In this document: piece by piece, positions 52,349 to 60,346 of the stretch
Layout of the letters: every line of letters begins with the position of its first letter
Position numbering within the stretch: the first letter of the stretch is position 1
Assembly (NCBI RefSeq): GCF_902506435.1
Contig: NZ_LR733215.1
Coordinates: forward strand, 674,089-738,088
DNA length: 64,000 bases
Direction of reading: 5' to 3'
Source: Nocardioides sp. AX2bis
GTDB taxonomy: Bacteria; Actinomycetota; Actinomycetes; Propionibacteriales; Nocardioidaceae
Made by a program: the position numbers and the translations under genes
The notes under the pieces: model-generated
Databases searched by the model: none
What the model was told of the DNA's origin: nothing
The model's input: only the letters and a program-made list of their open reading frames with translations

Positions 52349-53368
52349 CGCGCCGGCGTGCCACCGCTCCCGGGCCTCGCGCTCGGCGATCTCGGACTCG
52401 ACCCACGGCGCGGCCGGGACGGCCACCCAGCGTCGGGTCGTGCCGCGGTGCAACGCCCGGGCCCGGGCCCGCAGCAGGCGGTCCACGACCAGGTCGGGAT
52501 CACGCAGGTCGCGTCCGGTGACGCGGGTGACCTCGAGCCCGGCGTCGCGGAGGTCCTCGTCCTTGACCGCGTCGCGCGACGACCGACGGTCACCGCGGTG
52601 CTCGGCGCCGTCGTACTCGACCACGAGCCCGGCGCCCGGGTCGAGGAGGTCGGCGATCCCGAGGAGGCGACCGGCCGGGTCCCGCACGGCGCAGTTGACC
52701 AGCACCGCGGCGGGCAGGCCCGCGCGGCCGACGGCGAGCAGCCGCAGACGGGTCTCGGCGGGGGAGCGGCTGTGTTCGGAGGCGAGCCGAAGCGCCGCCC
52801 GCACCTGACGCAGCCCGGGCAGCCCCGGTCGGGCCAGGAGCTCACGCGCGAGGCGTACGGGGCTGCTGATCGCGGCGGCCATCGCCATGTCGGCCGCCAC
52901 GACCGCCTCGACGAGGTCGGGAGCCAGCCGCATCGCGTCGACGACCGCGCGGTCGCGCAGGGTGCGGCGGACCGTTCCGCGGGTCATCTGCTCGGGCCCG
53001 AGACGGGTACGGACGACCAGGGCACCCGGGCCGGGTCGGAGCCGGGCCACGGGTCCCAGGTCGAGGGGGACCGGGAGCCGGGTGCGCCCGTCCGGGGCGA
53101 GCCCGTCGAAGAAGCTCCCGCCCCACAGGTGGCACGCTGCCCATCCGGTCACGGCGCCCCCGGGCGGCAGCCGGGCGGCCTGCTCGGCGATGCGCTGCTC
53201 GGGCAGGTCGTCGCTGACGCCGACGGGGACGAACAGGCCCCTCGAGGTCCGCCGCCACCCGGGCCCGGCCGCCTGGCCGCGCGTCGGTCCGGTGCGGCCG
53301 GTCGGGTCGACCGGGACCGGGTGGGCCACGTCGTCGCGGGGCGGGCAACGGGGGTCCCAGCGGTGCAT
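52346..53368 (-). CDS. DUF559 / AbiEi-like protein of unknown function
   Basis: 340 residues, a distant paralogue of the protein at 4029-4982. The N-terminal part (RRTSRGLFVPVGVSDDLPEQRIAEQAARL) is the AbiEi-like module, and the C-terminal DUF559 core has VVEYDGAEHRGDRRSSRDAVKDEDLRDAGLEVTRVTGRDL with the putative Asp/Glu metal site. It interrupts the mno-related genes and so looks inserted. ATG 53368 lies six bases from CAGGCT. Confidence 0.62.
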   Translation of the reverse strand: MHRWDPRCPPRDDVAHPVPVDPTGRTGPTRGQAAGPGWRRTSRGLFVPVGVSDDLPEQRIAEQAARLPPGGAVTGWAACHLWGGSFFDGLAPDGRTRLPVPLDLGPVARLRPGPGALVVRTRLGPEQMTRGTVRRTLRDRAVVDAMRLAPDLVEAVVAADMAMAAAISSPVRLARELLARPGLPGLRQVRAALRLASEHSRSPAETRLRLLAVGRAGLPAAVLVNCAVRDPAGRLLGIADLLDPGAGLVVEYDGAEHRGDRRSSRDAVKDEDLRDAGLEVTRVTGRDLRDPDLVVDRLLRARARALHRGTTRRWVAVPAAPWVESEIAEREARERWHAGA

Positions 53369-53407
53369 CCCCCGAGCCTGACGGGTCGCGGGGCCGGCTG
53401 CCGGGCT

Positions 53408-53504
53408 CCTCCACAGGGTCCCCGCCCGCGTTGACACCGCACGCAGGCGCAGCACCCTCCGGGACCTGTGAGCGGTGTCAACGGGCGGCGTACCCCTGTG
53501 GAGG
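53408..53504. repeat. Long imperfect inverted repeat beyond mftM
   Basis: Left arm 53408-53440 (CCTCCACAGGG, CCGCCC, GTTGACACCGC) pairs with right arm 53472-53504 (GCGGTGTCAAC, GGGCGG, CCCCTGTGGAGG) across a 31-base loop. Total paired length is about 28 bp in three blocks. It starts nine bases past the mftM stop. It could be the operon terminator, or a regulatory site for the DUF559 gene whose start is 40 bp away. Confidence 0.65.
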
Positions 53505-53512
53505 GACCGACC

Positions 53513-54457
53513 TCAGCGGTCGAGGACCAGCCACCCGCCGTGGTGCTCGTCCACGGCGTACGCCCGGGCGCGGCCCCCGCGGACGGCGTCCTCGCCCCAG
53601 GCGACCAGGTCGGCGATGGTGACGGTCCGGACGTGGCCCCAGGTCTCGTCGGCCTCGTCCTCGAGGGGGACCGCGACGACCACGCGGTGGCGCGCCAGGC
53701 GCAGCGCCTCGGTGACGACGCGGTCGCCGTGGTCGGGCTCGAGGTGCTCGAGCAGGTGCAGGGCCAGGACCGTGTCGGCGCTGCGGTCCGGGCCGGGGTA
53801 GTGGGCGGCGTCGGCGGCCACCGTGCCGAGCGGTACGTCGAGCCGTGCGGCCACCCGGTCCAGCAGCGCCACGGTGCCGGCCGAGACGTCCGAGGCGGTC
53901 ACCCGCCACCCGGCGGCGGCCAGGCGCAGCGAGAGGAACCCGAAGCAGGAGCCCAGCTCGAGCACGTCGTGCCCGACCACCAGGGCGGTGGCGTGCTCGT
54001 AGACCGGGGCGTACTCCTGGATCGTGCCGTGGCCGGAGCCGCCGGCCGCGGGCGCGGGGCCCCGGGCCACCTCGTCCTCGACGCGCGCCATCGTGGCCCG
54101 GTAGAAGCCCTCCCAGGCCGTCAGGGGGTCCGCCGCGCCGGAGAGCACGACCCCGGTGAAGAGCCGCTCGAAGAGGTCGGCGCCGCGCAGCCAGCCCGGC
54201 CCGAACAGCTCGGCGGCCAGCAGCCCGGCCAGGTCGTCGTCGACGTCGCCGGGGGCCAGGACGTGGTCGAGGTGGACCAGGTCGCCGCGGACCCCGAGGT
54301 CGAAGTGCGTCGTACGCACGGTGCGCAGCGCCCGGCGCGGACGCTGCGGGCCGACGGCCCGCACCTCGACCACCCCGTCGCGGTAGACGCCCCGCTCGCC
54401 GGGGCAGGTCAGGGCGAGGGGGTCGATCGGCGGCACGGGGCCGGGCGCGAGGATCAC
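53513..54457 (-). CDS. mftM: SAM-dependent methyltransferase, mycofactocin oligosaccharide methyltransferase-like
   Basis: 314 residues. The N-terminal ~130 residues are specific to the family; the C-terminal class I methyltransferase fold has motif I VLELGSCFGFLSLRLAAAG (about 173-191), SDVSAGTVALLDRVAARL and LALHLLEHLEPDHGD. MftM methylates the glucose chain of mycofactocin. In M. smegmatis the gene, from memory MSMEG_6237, lies between mnoR and mnoS, and here it closes the mno operon. GTG overlaps the stop of the VWA gene. The name rests on context and overall family likeness and could be checked by alignment. Confidence 0.65.
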   Translation of the reverse strand: MILAPGPVPPIDPLALTCPGERGVYRDGVVEVRAVGPQRPRRALRTVRTTHFDLGVRGDLVHLDHVLAPGDVDDDLAGLLAAELFGPGWLRGADLFERLFTGVVLSGAADPLTAWEGFYRATMARVEDEVARGPAPAAGGSGHGTIQEYAPVYEHATALVVGHDVLELGSCFGFLSLRLAAAGWRVTASDVSAGTVALLDRVAARLDVPLGTVAADAAHYPGPDRSADTVLALHLLEHLEPDHGDRVVTEALRLARHRVVVAVPLEDEADETWGHVRTVTIADLVAWGEDAVRGGRARAYAVDEHHGGWLVLDR

Positions 54458-56004
54458 GACGCCCCCGTCACCCGCAACGAGGTGGACGCCTTCTCCAGCC
54501 CGGAGAGGTTCCGCACGACCTGGACCCGGTCGCAGTACTCGGCGTAGGCGGGCAGGTCGCACCCGCCCAGGCCCCAGCTGTACCGGGGCTCCGGCGTGAG
54601 CCAGATCGTGGACCGGGCGCGGCGCGTGAGCTCCTCGAAGGCGCGCATGCCGGGGTCGTTGCCGTTGCCGCGTCCGTCGCCGAGCACCAGCAGGGTCGTG
54701 CGGCGGGTGACCACGGAGCCGTACTGGTCGAGGAAGGTCTCGAACGCCGAGCCGTAGTCGGAGTCGGCGTCCACGTCGAGCACGCCGCCGGCGGGCAGCC
54801 CGGCCATCACCAGCGACAGCGCCTCCTCGATCCGGTGCTCGGCGAAGAGGTCGCTGATCTCGACGAGGTCCTGGACGAAAGCGAAGCTGCGCACCGACGC
54901 GGCCACCGACTGCAGGCTGTGCACGAGGTGGAGGGTGAAGCGGGCCGTCGAGCGCACCGAGAGCGAGACGTCGGCCAGCACGAGCAGGCGCGGCCGGTCC
55001 TCGACCTTGGCCACGGTGACCGGGCGGAACGGGACGCCGTCGTACTTCATGTTCGAGCGCATCGTCCGGCGCCCGTCGACCACGCCGCGCGCCGCGGCCC
55101 GGCGCCGCGGACGGGGGGCCCCGTGCAGGCTGCGCAGCAGGCGCCGCAGCGCCTCCTCGAGGTCGGCGCGCTCGCGCTCGTCGACGGTCTCGGCCTGCGC
55201 GGCCTCGATCTCGCGGCCTTCCAGGTCGCGGTCCAGCGACATCAGCCGCTCGAGGTGGTCACGCAGCGTCTCGGGCAGCTTCTCCATCCAGGGGGCCAGC
55301 GCCTCGCGCAGGGCGGCCAGGCTGGCGCCCTTCTCGTCGTCGGTCGTGTCCTCCTCGGCGATCTCGTTCACGCGCTCGTCGATCCACGACAGCAGCGCGA
55401 TCTCCTCGGCCACCGACAGCTCGACGTCCAGGCGCAGCCCGGGTGCCGACACGAGGTCGCCGGGGTTGCCGGGGTTGTGCATCCGGCTGGTCGACAGCTG
55501 CACCCGGGCCATCTCGCCGGCCTGGTCGGTGGTGTCGTTGGACAGCACGATCTCGTCGGTCAGCGCCGCGACGTCGATCTTGTTGGCCTCCTGGTGCAGG
55601 TTGAACTGCTGGGCCATGTCCTCGGGCTTGAAGAACTCCTTGATGTCGTCGGGCTTGCCGTGCGAGTGGCCGTCCTCGGGGACGTCGCCGGGCTCCTCCG
55701 AGAGCGTGAAGTCGTGCAGCTCGCCGTCGTCGGTGAGGTCGTCGTGCGCGTGGCCGTGGCCGTGGCCCGTGTCCTCCTCCACGACGGCTCGCAGGCCGAA
55801 GAACTTGTCGAAGACGTCGTCGAAGACCTCCTGGTCGCGGCGGTCCTTGACCAGGCTCACCGCGAGCGCGGCGTGCAGGACCCCGCGGTCCTCGAGCACG
55901 CTGGGCTGGGCCACGGCGTGCATGGCGTCGATCACCTCGGCGGTGCTGATCCGCACCCCGTGCAGCCGGAGCAGGCGGACGAAGCGGTGCAGCGCGCCCT
56001 CCAC
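54454..56004 (-). CDS. VWA-domain protein with His-rich segments, in the mno operon
   Basis: 516 residues, CoxE-like. FVRLLRLHGVRISTAEVIDAMHAV starts the N-terminal domain; His-rich stretches are HGHGHAHDD (81-89) and DGHSHGKPDD (111-120). A long acidic central region follows, then a VWA domain with MIDAS LADVSLSV and LVLGDGRGNGND. The C-terminus includes EPRYSWGLGGCDLPAYAEYCDRVQVVRNL. With the adjacent MoxR ATPase it resembles an activation complex; the His stretches suggest metal handling for the type III alcohol dehydrogenase. GTG start 13 bases after moxR. Confidence 0.78.
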   Translation of the reverse strand: MEGALHRFVRLLRLHGVRISTAEVIDAMHAVAQPSVLEDRGVLHAALAVSLVKDRRDQEVFDDVFDKFFGLRAVVEEDTGHGHGHAHDDLTDDGELHDFTLSEEPGDVPEDGHSHGKPDDIKEFFKPEDMAQQFNLHQEANKIDVAALTDEIVLSNDTTDQAGEMARVQLSTSRMHNPGNPGDLVSAPGLRLDVELSVAEEIALLSWIDERVNEIAEEDTTDDEKGASLAALREALAPWMEKLPETLRDHLERLMSLDRDLEGREIEAAQAETVDERERADLEEALRRLLRSLHGAPRPRRRAAARGVVDGRRTMRSNMKYDGVPFRPVTVAKVEDRPRLLVLADVSLSVRSTARFTLHLVHSLQSVAASVRSFAFVQDLVEISDLFAEHRIEEALSLVMAGLPAGGVLDVDADSDYGSAFETFLDQYGSVVTRRTTLLVLGDGRGNGNDPGMRAFEELTRRARSTIWLTPEPRYSWGLGGCDLPAYAEYCDRVQVVRNLSGLEKASTSLRVTGAS

Positions 56005-56017
56005 GAGCCGCCGCCCC

Positions 56018-57220
56018 TCAGACCGGCCGGCGGCGGGTGGGGAACGAGCGGGAGCCCTGGCTGCTGGAGACCTTCTTGGTCGGGCCGCTGCCCGCGGGCT
56101 TGCTCGGCTGCCCGTTGTAGCCGCCGTCGTGCCGCCCGGGCTGGTCCTTGGCGGCCCGCTTGGCCTTGCCGTCGACGTCGCCGTCGTCGGCCACCGGGGT
56201 CCCAGCAGGGGCCGCCGGCGCGGGGTCGTCGTCGTGGCCGTGCCCGTGGCCGTGCCCGTGGCCGGTCAGCGAGTCGGGCACGGTCGCGTTGGGGTCGACC
56301 ATCCGGGGGATCGCGTCGAGGGCCTTGGTGAGGTCGCGCTCGTACTTCACGACCACGTTGAGGGTGGAGGAGAGGACCTCGGAGGTCAGCTCCTCGACCC
56401 CCAGCACCGCCAGCGTGCGCGCCCAGTCGATGGTCTCGGAGATGCTCGGTGCCTTGCGCAGCTCCAGCTCGCGCAGGGAGCGGACGATGCCCACCAGGCG
56501 CACGGCCAGCGACTCCGACAGCCCCGTGTCCTTGGAGCGGATGATCTCCAGCTCGCGCTGGGCGCCGGGGTAGTCCAGGAACAGGTGCAGGCAGCGCCGC
56601 TTGAGCGCCGCGGAGAGGTCGCGGGTGTTGTTCGAGGTGAGGACGACGTACGGCTTGTGCTTGGCCACGACCGTGCCGATCTCCGGGATGGAGATCTGGA
56701 ACTCGGCCAGCAGCTCGAGCAGCACCGCCTCCAGCGCCTCGTCGGCGCGGTCGACCTCGTCGATCAGCAGCACGCAGGGCTGGTCGGAGTCGATCGCCTC
56801 GAGCAGCGGGCGGGGGGCCAGGAATCGCTCGGAGAAGAACACCGAGTCCTGGGCGGCGATCTTGTCGACGGCCTCGGCCAGCGTGGTGGTGTCGGCGACG
56901 ACCTGGCCGATCTTCTCCCGCAGGATCTGGGTGTAGAGCAGCTGCTTGCCGTAGTCCCACTCGTAGAGCGCCTTGGTCTCGTCCTGGCCCTCGTAGCACT
57001 GCAGCCGCAGCAGCCGGCGCCCCGTGGCCTGGGCCAGGCTGAGCGCGAGCTGCGTCTTGCCGACCCCCGCGGGCCCCTCGAGCAGCACCGGCTTGTCGAG
57101 CCGGGTCTGCAGGAAGACCGTGGTGGCCAGCCGGTCGTCGACCAGGTAGCCGTGCTCGGCGAAGCGGGCCTTGGTGTCGGCGACGTCGGCGAAGTCGGGT
57201 TCGGGTGCGGCGAGGGTCAA
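56018..57220 (-). CDS. MoxR-type AAA+ ATPase with a C-terminal His-rich tail, in the mno operon
   Basis: 400 residues. Walker A LLEGPAGVGKTQ (about 46-57), LRLQCYEGQDETKALYEWDYGKQLLYTQ, Walker B LLIDEVDRAD (151-160), VVLTSNNTRDLSAALKRRC. After residue 310 comes an extension with five alternating His (HGHGHGHGH, 321-329) followed by Asp, then a Lys/Gly/Ser-rich disordered tail. The cox-type MoxR at 45732 lacks it. The start is TTG with GGAG upstream; no ATG/GTG fits better. It is 76 bp after mno, across a strong hairpin. Confidence 0.8.
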   Translation of the reverse strand: MTLAAPEPDFADVADTKARFAEHGYLVDDRLATTVFLQTRLDKPVLLEGPAGVGKTQLALSLAQATGRRLLRLQCYEGQDETKALYEWDYGKQLLYTQILREKIGQVVADTTTLAEAVDKIAAQDSVFFSERFLAPRPLLEAIDSDQPCVLLIDEVDRADEALEAVLLELLAEFQISIPEIGTVVAKHKPYVVLTSNNTRDLSAALKRRCLHLFLDYPGAQRELEIIRSKDTGLSESLAVRLVGIVRSLRELELRKAPSISETIDWARTLAVLGVEELTSEVLSSTLNVVVKYERDLTKALDAIPRMVDPNATVPDSLTGHGHGHGHGHDDDPAPAAPAGTPVADDGDVDGKAKRAAKDQPGRHDGGYNGQPSKPAGSGPTKKVSSSQGSRSFPTRRRPV

Positions 57221-57256
57221 CGTCAGCTCCGGGAGGTGGGTGGTGGGGAGACGGGT

Positions 57257-57285
57257 CGGGCGGCGCCGCGGTGCGGCGCCGCCCG
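57257..57285 (-). terminator. Hairpin between mno and moxR (partial terminator)
   Basis: CGGGCGGCGCCGC (57257-57269), loop GGT, then the exact reverse complement (57273-57285): a 13-bp stem 12 bases beyond the mno stop. The downstream genes have no obvious promoter, so read-through is expected, giving much more mno than accessory mRNA. Confidence 0.65.
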
Positions 57286-57296
57286 GGGAGGACTGC

Positions 57297-58589
57297 TCAG
57301 ATGAGCAGGTCGTCCAGGTCGCCGTTCATGCAGTGGTCGACCACGGGCTGCACCGTCTCGAAGGTGCACTCCTTGGCGTTGCCCGGCGTGCAGGCGTCAC
57401 CGAGGACGTGGTTGGTGATCCGGGCCACGTCGGCCTCGTCACCGCTGATCACCTTGGCGTTCTCGTAGAACGCGGTCGGGCCCTGGCCCAGGCGGTTCTT
57501 GGAGTAGCTGTCGGCGGTCACGTCGACGAACCGCTCGGTGATCCCCACGTCGCGCAGCAGCCGGATCGACGCGGCGAGCGCGGCGTCGGCGGCCTGGATG
57601 TCGGTCATGCCGTGGGTGTCGATGTCCATCGCCCGGGCGATGTCGGCGAACCGCTTGTACTGGCTGGGCATGTTGAACGCCCAGACCCGCGGCAGCGCGA
57701 TCGCGTTGTTCAGGCCGTGGTGGGTGTCGTAGAAGGCGCTCACCGCGTGCGAGATCGAGTGGATGATCCCGAGGCCGCCGGAGTTGAACGCCTGGGCGGC
57801 GATGTACTGGGCGTACATCATCCCCTCGCGGCCGGCGAGGTCCTGGCCGTTCCACACGGCCTGGCGCAGGTGCTCGTTGGTCAGCTTGATCGCGTGCAGC
57901 GCGTTGCCGAGCGAGGGCTGGAAGTTCAGCCGCGAGACGTACGGCTCGGAGGCGTGCGCGAGCACGTCGAACCCGCACTGGGCGGTGTAGTCCACCGGGC
58001 AGTCGAAGTAGAGGACCGGGTCGTCGATCGCCAGCGAGGTCACGGAGGCGTCGTCGAAGGCGACGTACTTGTGCGGGTTCTCGGGGTCGGTCGTGGTGTC
58101 GGTGATGACGTAGGCCCACGAGGTCTCCGAGCCGGTGCCGGCCGTGGTGGAGACCGCGATGTGCGGCGGGTTCTTCGGGTTCTCGGACATGTTGAAGCCC
58201 TCGAACTCGTTCACGTTCCGGCCGTCGTGCGCCACCGAGACGCGGGCGCCCTTGCAGGCGTCGTGCGAGGAGCCGCCGCCGATGGAGACGAACGAGTCGC
58301 AGGCGTTCTCCTGGTAGAGCTTCACCGAGTCCATGACGTTGTAGTCCTTGGGGTTGGACTCGACCTTGTCGTAGACCACCACCTCGAGACCGTGGTACTT
58401 CATCGACTCGACGATCTTGTGCACGATGTCGGTGCCGCGGAGGCCCGACGTCATGACGAGGGTCTTGCGGAAGCCCATCTTGAGGGCCTCCGGGCCGATC
58501 ATCTCGTGCGCCCCCGGCCCCATCAGGGCTCGGGGGAACGGGTGGAACTCCTTGATCGGGAACGGCTTGAGCAGCTCGTCGACCTGCAT
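57297..58589 (-). CDS. mno: NDMA-dependent methanol dehydrogenase (iron-type ADH, mycofactocin-associated)
   Basis: 430 residues. FPIKEFHPFPRALMGPGAHEMIG, VESNPKDYNVMDS, SIGGGSSHDACKGARV, HDGRNVNEFEGF and STTAGTGSETSWAYVITDT closely follow actinobacterial Mno/Mdo enzymes, decameric methanol:NDMA oxidoreductases with tightly bound NAD that need mycofactocin for turnover. Metal-site residues lie in CGFDVLAHASEPYVS and GIIHSISHAVSAFYDTHHGLN. Strong AGGAGGA site. First gene of an operon with moxR, VWA and mftM. Expected control by the MnoSR-like pair. Substrate may be methanol or other small alcohols. Confidence 0.88.
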   Translation of the reverse strand: MQVDELLKPFPIKEFHPFPRALMGPGAHEMIGPEALKMGFRKTLVMTSGLRGTDIVHKIVESMKYHGLEVVVYDKVESNPKDYNVMDSVKLYQENACDSFVSIGGGSSHDACKGARVSVAHDGRNVNEFEGFNMSENPKNPPHIAVSTTAGTGSETSWAYVITDTTTDPENPHKYVAFDDASVTSLAIDDPVLYFDCPVDYTAQCGFDVLAHASEPYVSRLNFQPSLGNALHAIKLTNEHLRQAVWNGQDLAGREGMMYAQYIAAQAFNSGGLGIIHSISHAVSAFYDTHHGLNNAIALPRVWAFNMPSQYKRFADIARAMDIDTHGMTDIQAADAALAASIRLLRDVGITERFVDVTADSYSKNRLGQGPTAFYENAKVISGDEADVARITNHVLGDACTPGNAKECTFETVQPVVDHCMNGDLDDLLI

Positions 58590-58628
58590 GTCGGATCCTC
58601 CTGGGGTGTGGCGATGGGCTCTCGGCGG

Positions 58629-58634
58629 ACGCTA
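58629..58634 (-). promoter_or_regulatory. mno -10 box
   Basis: TAGCGT on the minus strand, about 40 bases before the ATG, giving a short leader with AGGAGGA. CCACACGCCA at 58648-58657, just upstream on the other strand, also occurs in the 45.7-kb promoter (45697-45706). Confidence 0.5.
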
Positions 58635-58789
58635 GGAGTGACCCACCCCACACGCCAGACGAGGACCCGAAGACTCCTCCGCGGGCGGGGGCCGACCCTG
58701 CCCGTCCGGACAGGTCCCCCGGGTCCCCCGGACGGCGCGCCCCGGGGTCGGGTGGTCCGGGCGGCGGGGACCGGCCACGATGGCCCGCG

Positions 58790-60265
58790 ATGACCACGCC
58801 GCCCCCGACCGCCGCGCCCACCGTTGCGCCCGCCGCCACGCCCGTCCCCGAGGGCACCGGTCTGCGCCTGCTGCCGGGTGCCCGGCTGGGCTCCCGCGCG
58901 GCGGACGGCAGCCGGACCCTGACGGGGTACGGGGCCGACCGCGTCCTGCGGCTGGTGCCCCGCGCGGCCGGGATCGTGGCCGGGCTGCCGGCGCTGGTCG
59001 AGGACCCCGTGGGTCGGCGGCTGGCCCGCACCCTGCTCGACGCGGGCGTGGCCGAGCCGTGGTGGCCTGACGCCCCGCCGGGCGACGACACCGTGGCCGA
59101 CGTGACCGTCGTGGTGCCGGTGCACGACCGCCCGGACGAGCTGGCCCGGCTGCTGTCCGCGCTGCCTCGCGGGCTGCCGGTCGTGGTCGTCGACGACGCC
59201 TCGGCCGACCCCGGCGCGGTCGCGACCGTCGCCGCCGCGCACGGCGCCCGGCTGCTGCGGCACGCGGTCAACCGGGGTCCCGCCGCGGCGCGCAACACCG
59301 GCCTGGCCGCGGTCACGACGCCGCTGGTGGCGTTCGTCGACTCCGACGTGGTGCCCGACCCGGGCTGGCTCGGCACCCTGCGCCGGCACCTCGACGACCC
59401 GCTGGTGGCGGTCGCCGCGCCCCGGGTGCTCGCGCTCGCGGGGGCCCCGTCGGCGGGCCGCCTGGCGCGGTGGGTGGCGGCGTACGAGACCGACCGGTCC
59501 TCCCTCGACCTCGGCGCCCGCGCCGCCCAGGTCCGCCCCCGGGCGCCGGTCTCCTACGTCCCGAGCGCCTGCTGGCTCGCCCGGGTCGGGGCGCTCGGCG
59601 GCGGGTTCGCCGAGGAGCTGCGCAGCGGCGAGGACGTCGACCTCGTCTGGCGCCTGGTCGCCGGGGGGTGGCGGGTGCGGTACGAGCCCGCCGCGCGGGT
59701 GCGTCACGACCACCGCGCGGGGCCGGCGGCCTGGCTGCGGCGCAAGGCCTTCTACGGCGGCTCGGCCGCCGACCTGGCCCGCCGCCACGGCGACGCCGTC
59801 GCCCCGGTCGTGCTGACGCCCTGGGCGGCGGTCACCGCGCTCGCCCTGCTGGCCCAGCGCCGCTGGTCCCTGCCCGTCGCGGGGGCGGCGTGGGGCACCG
59901 CGATCGTCGTGCTCGCGCGGCGGCTGCCCGGGGAACGGCCGACCGCGGACGCCGCCGTCCTGGCCACCCGCGGCCTCGGGGCCGTCCTCACCCAGATCGC
60001 CGCGTCGCTGACCCGGCACCACTGGCCGCTGGCCGTCCTCGCCGCCACCCGCTCCCGCCGGGCCCGCAGGGCGGTGCTGGTCGCGGCCCTGGGGGAGGGC
60101 CTGTGGGACCACCACCGGGTCGGGGCGACGCAGCCGCGGGCGGCGTACGTCGTGGCCCACCGCCTCGACGACCTCGCCTACGGTGCGGGCGTCTGGGTCG
60201 GCGTGGCGCGCGCCCGCTCGCCGCGGGCGCTGCTGCCGGTGCTGCTGCGCCGTCCCTCACGCTAG
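58790..60265 (+). CDS. mftF: Mycofactocin system glycosyltransferase
   Basis: 491 residues. An N-terminal region of ~95 residues (LRLLPGARLGSRAADGSRTLTGYG) is specific to MftF; then a GT2 domain: VVVPVHDRPDELARLL, VVDDASADPG, VAFVDSDVVPDPGWL, SGEDVDLVWRL, and RYEPAARVRHDHR ... RKAFYGGSAADLARRHGDAVAPVVLTPW, which are typical of MftF. C-terminal hydrophobic helices follow. MftF adds the beta-1,4-glucan chain to mycofactocin. Here it stands alone, divergent to mno, with no mftA-E in view. ATG start; no leader ribosome site evident. Confidence 0.85.
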   Translation: MTTPPPTAAPTVAPAATPVPEGTGLRLLPGARLGSRAADGSRTLTGYGADRVLRLVPRAAGIVAGLPALVEDPVGRRLARTLLDAGVAEPWWPDAPPGDDTVADVTVVVPVHDRPDELARLLSALPRGLPVVVVDDASADPGAVATVAAAHGARLLRHAVNRGPAAARNTGLAAVTTPLVAFVDSDVVPDPGWLGTLRRHLDDPLVAVAAPRVLALAGAPSAGRLARWVAAYETDRSSLDLGARAAQVRPRAPVSYVPSACWLARVGALGGGFAEELRSGEDVDLVWRLVAGGWRVRYEPAARVRHDHRAGPAAWLRRKAFYGGSAADLARRHGDAVAPVVLTPWAAVTALALLAQRRWSLPVAGAAWGTAIVVLARRLPGERPTADAAVLATRGLGAVLTQIAASLTRHHWPLAVLAATRSRRARRAVLVAALGEGLWDHHRVGATQPRAAYVVAHRLDDLAYGAGVWVGVARARSPRALLPVLLRRPSR

Positions 60266-60295
60266 ACCGGCCTGCGATCGCGTGAGGGTCGTCAC

Positions 60296-60312
60296 AGCAC
60301 CGGTGCTAGGTT
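60296..60312 (+). promoter_or_regulatory. Promoter of the GAF regulator with overlapping palindrome
   Basis: -10 TAGGTT (60307-60312) begins inside the 12-bp palindrome AGCACCGGTGCT (60296-60307). A palindrome touching the -10 suggests repression, possibly autoregulation. Confidence 0.5.
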
Positions 60313-60346
60313 CGGCGCGACCGAGGGAAGAGCACCGGGGGAGCCG

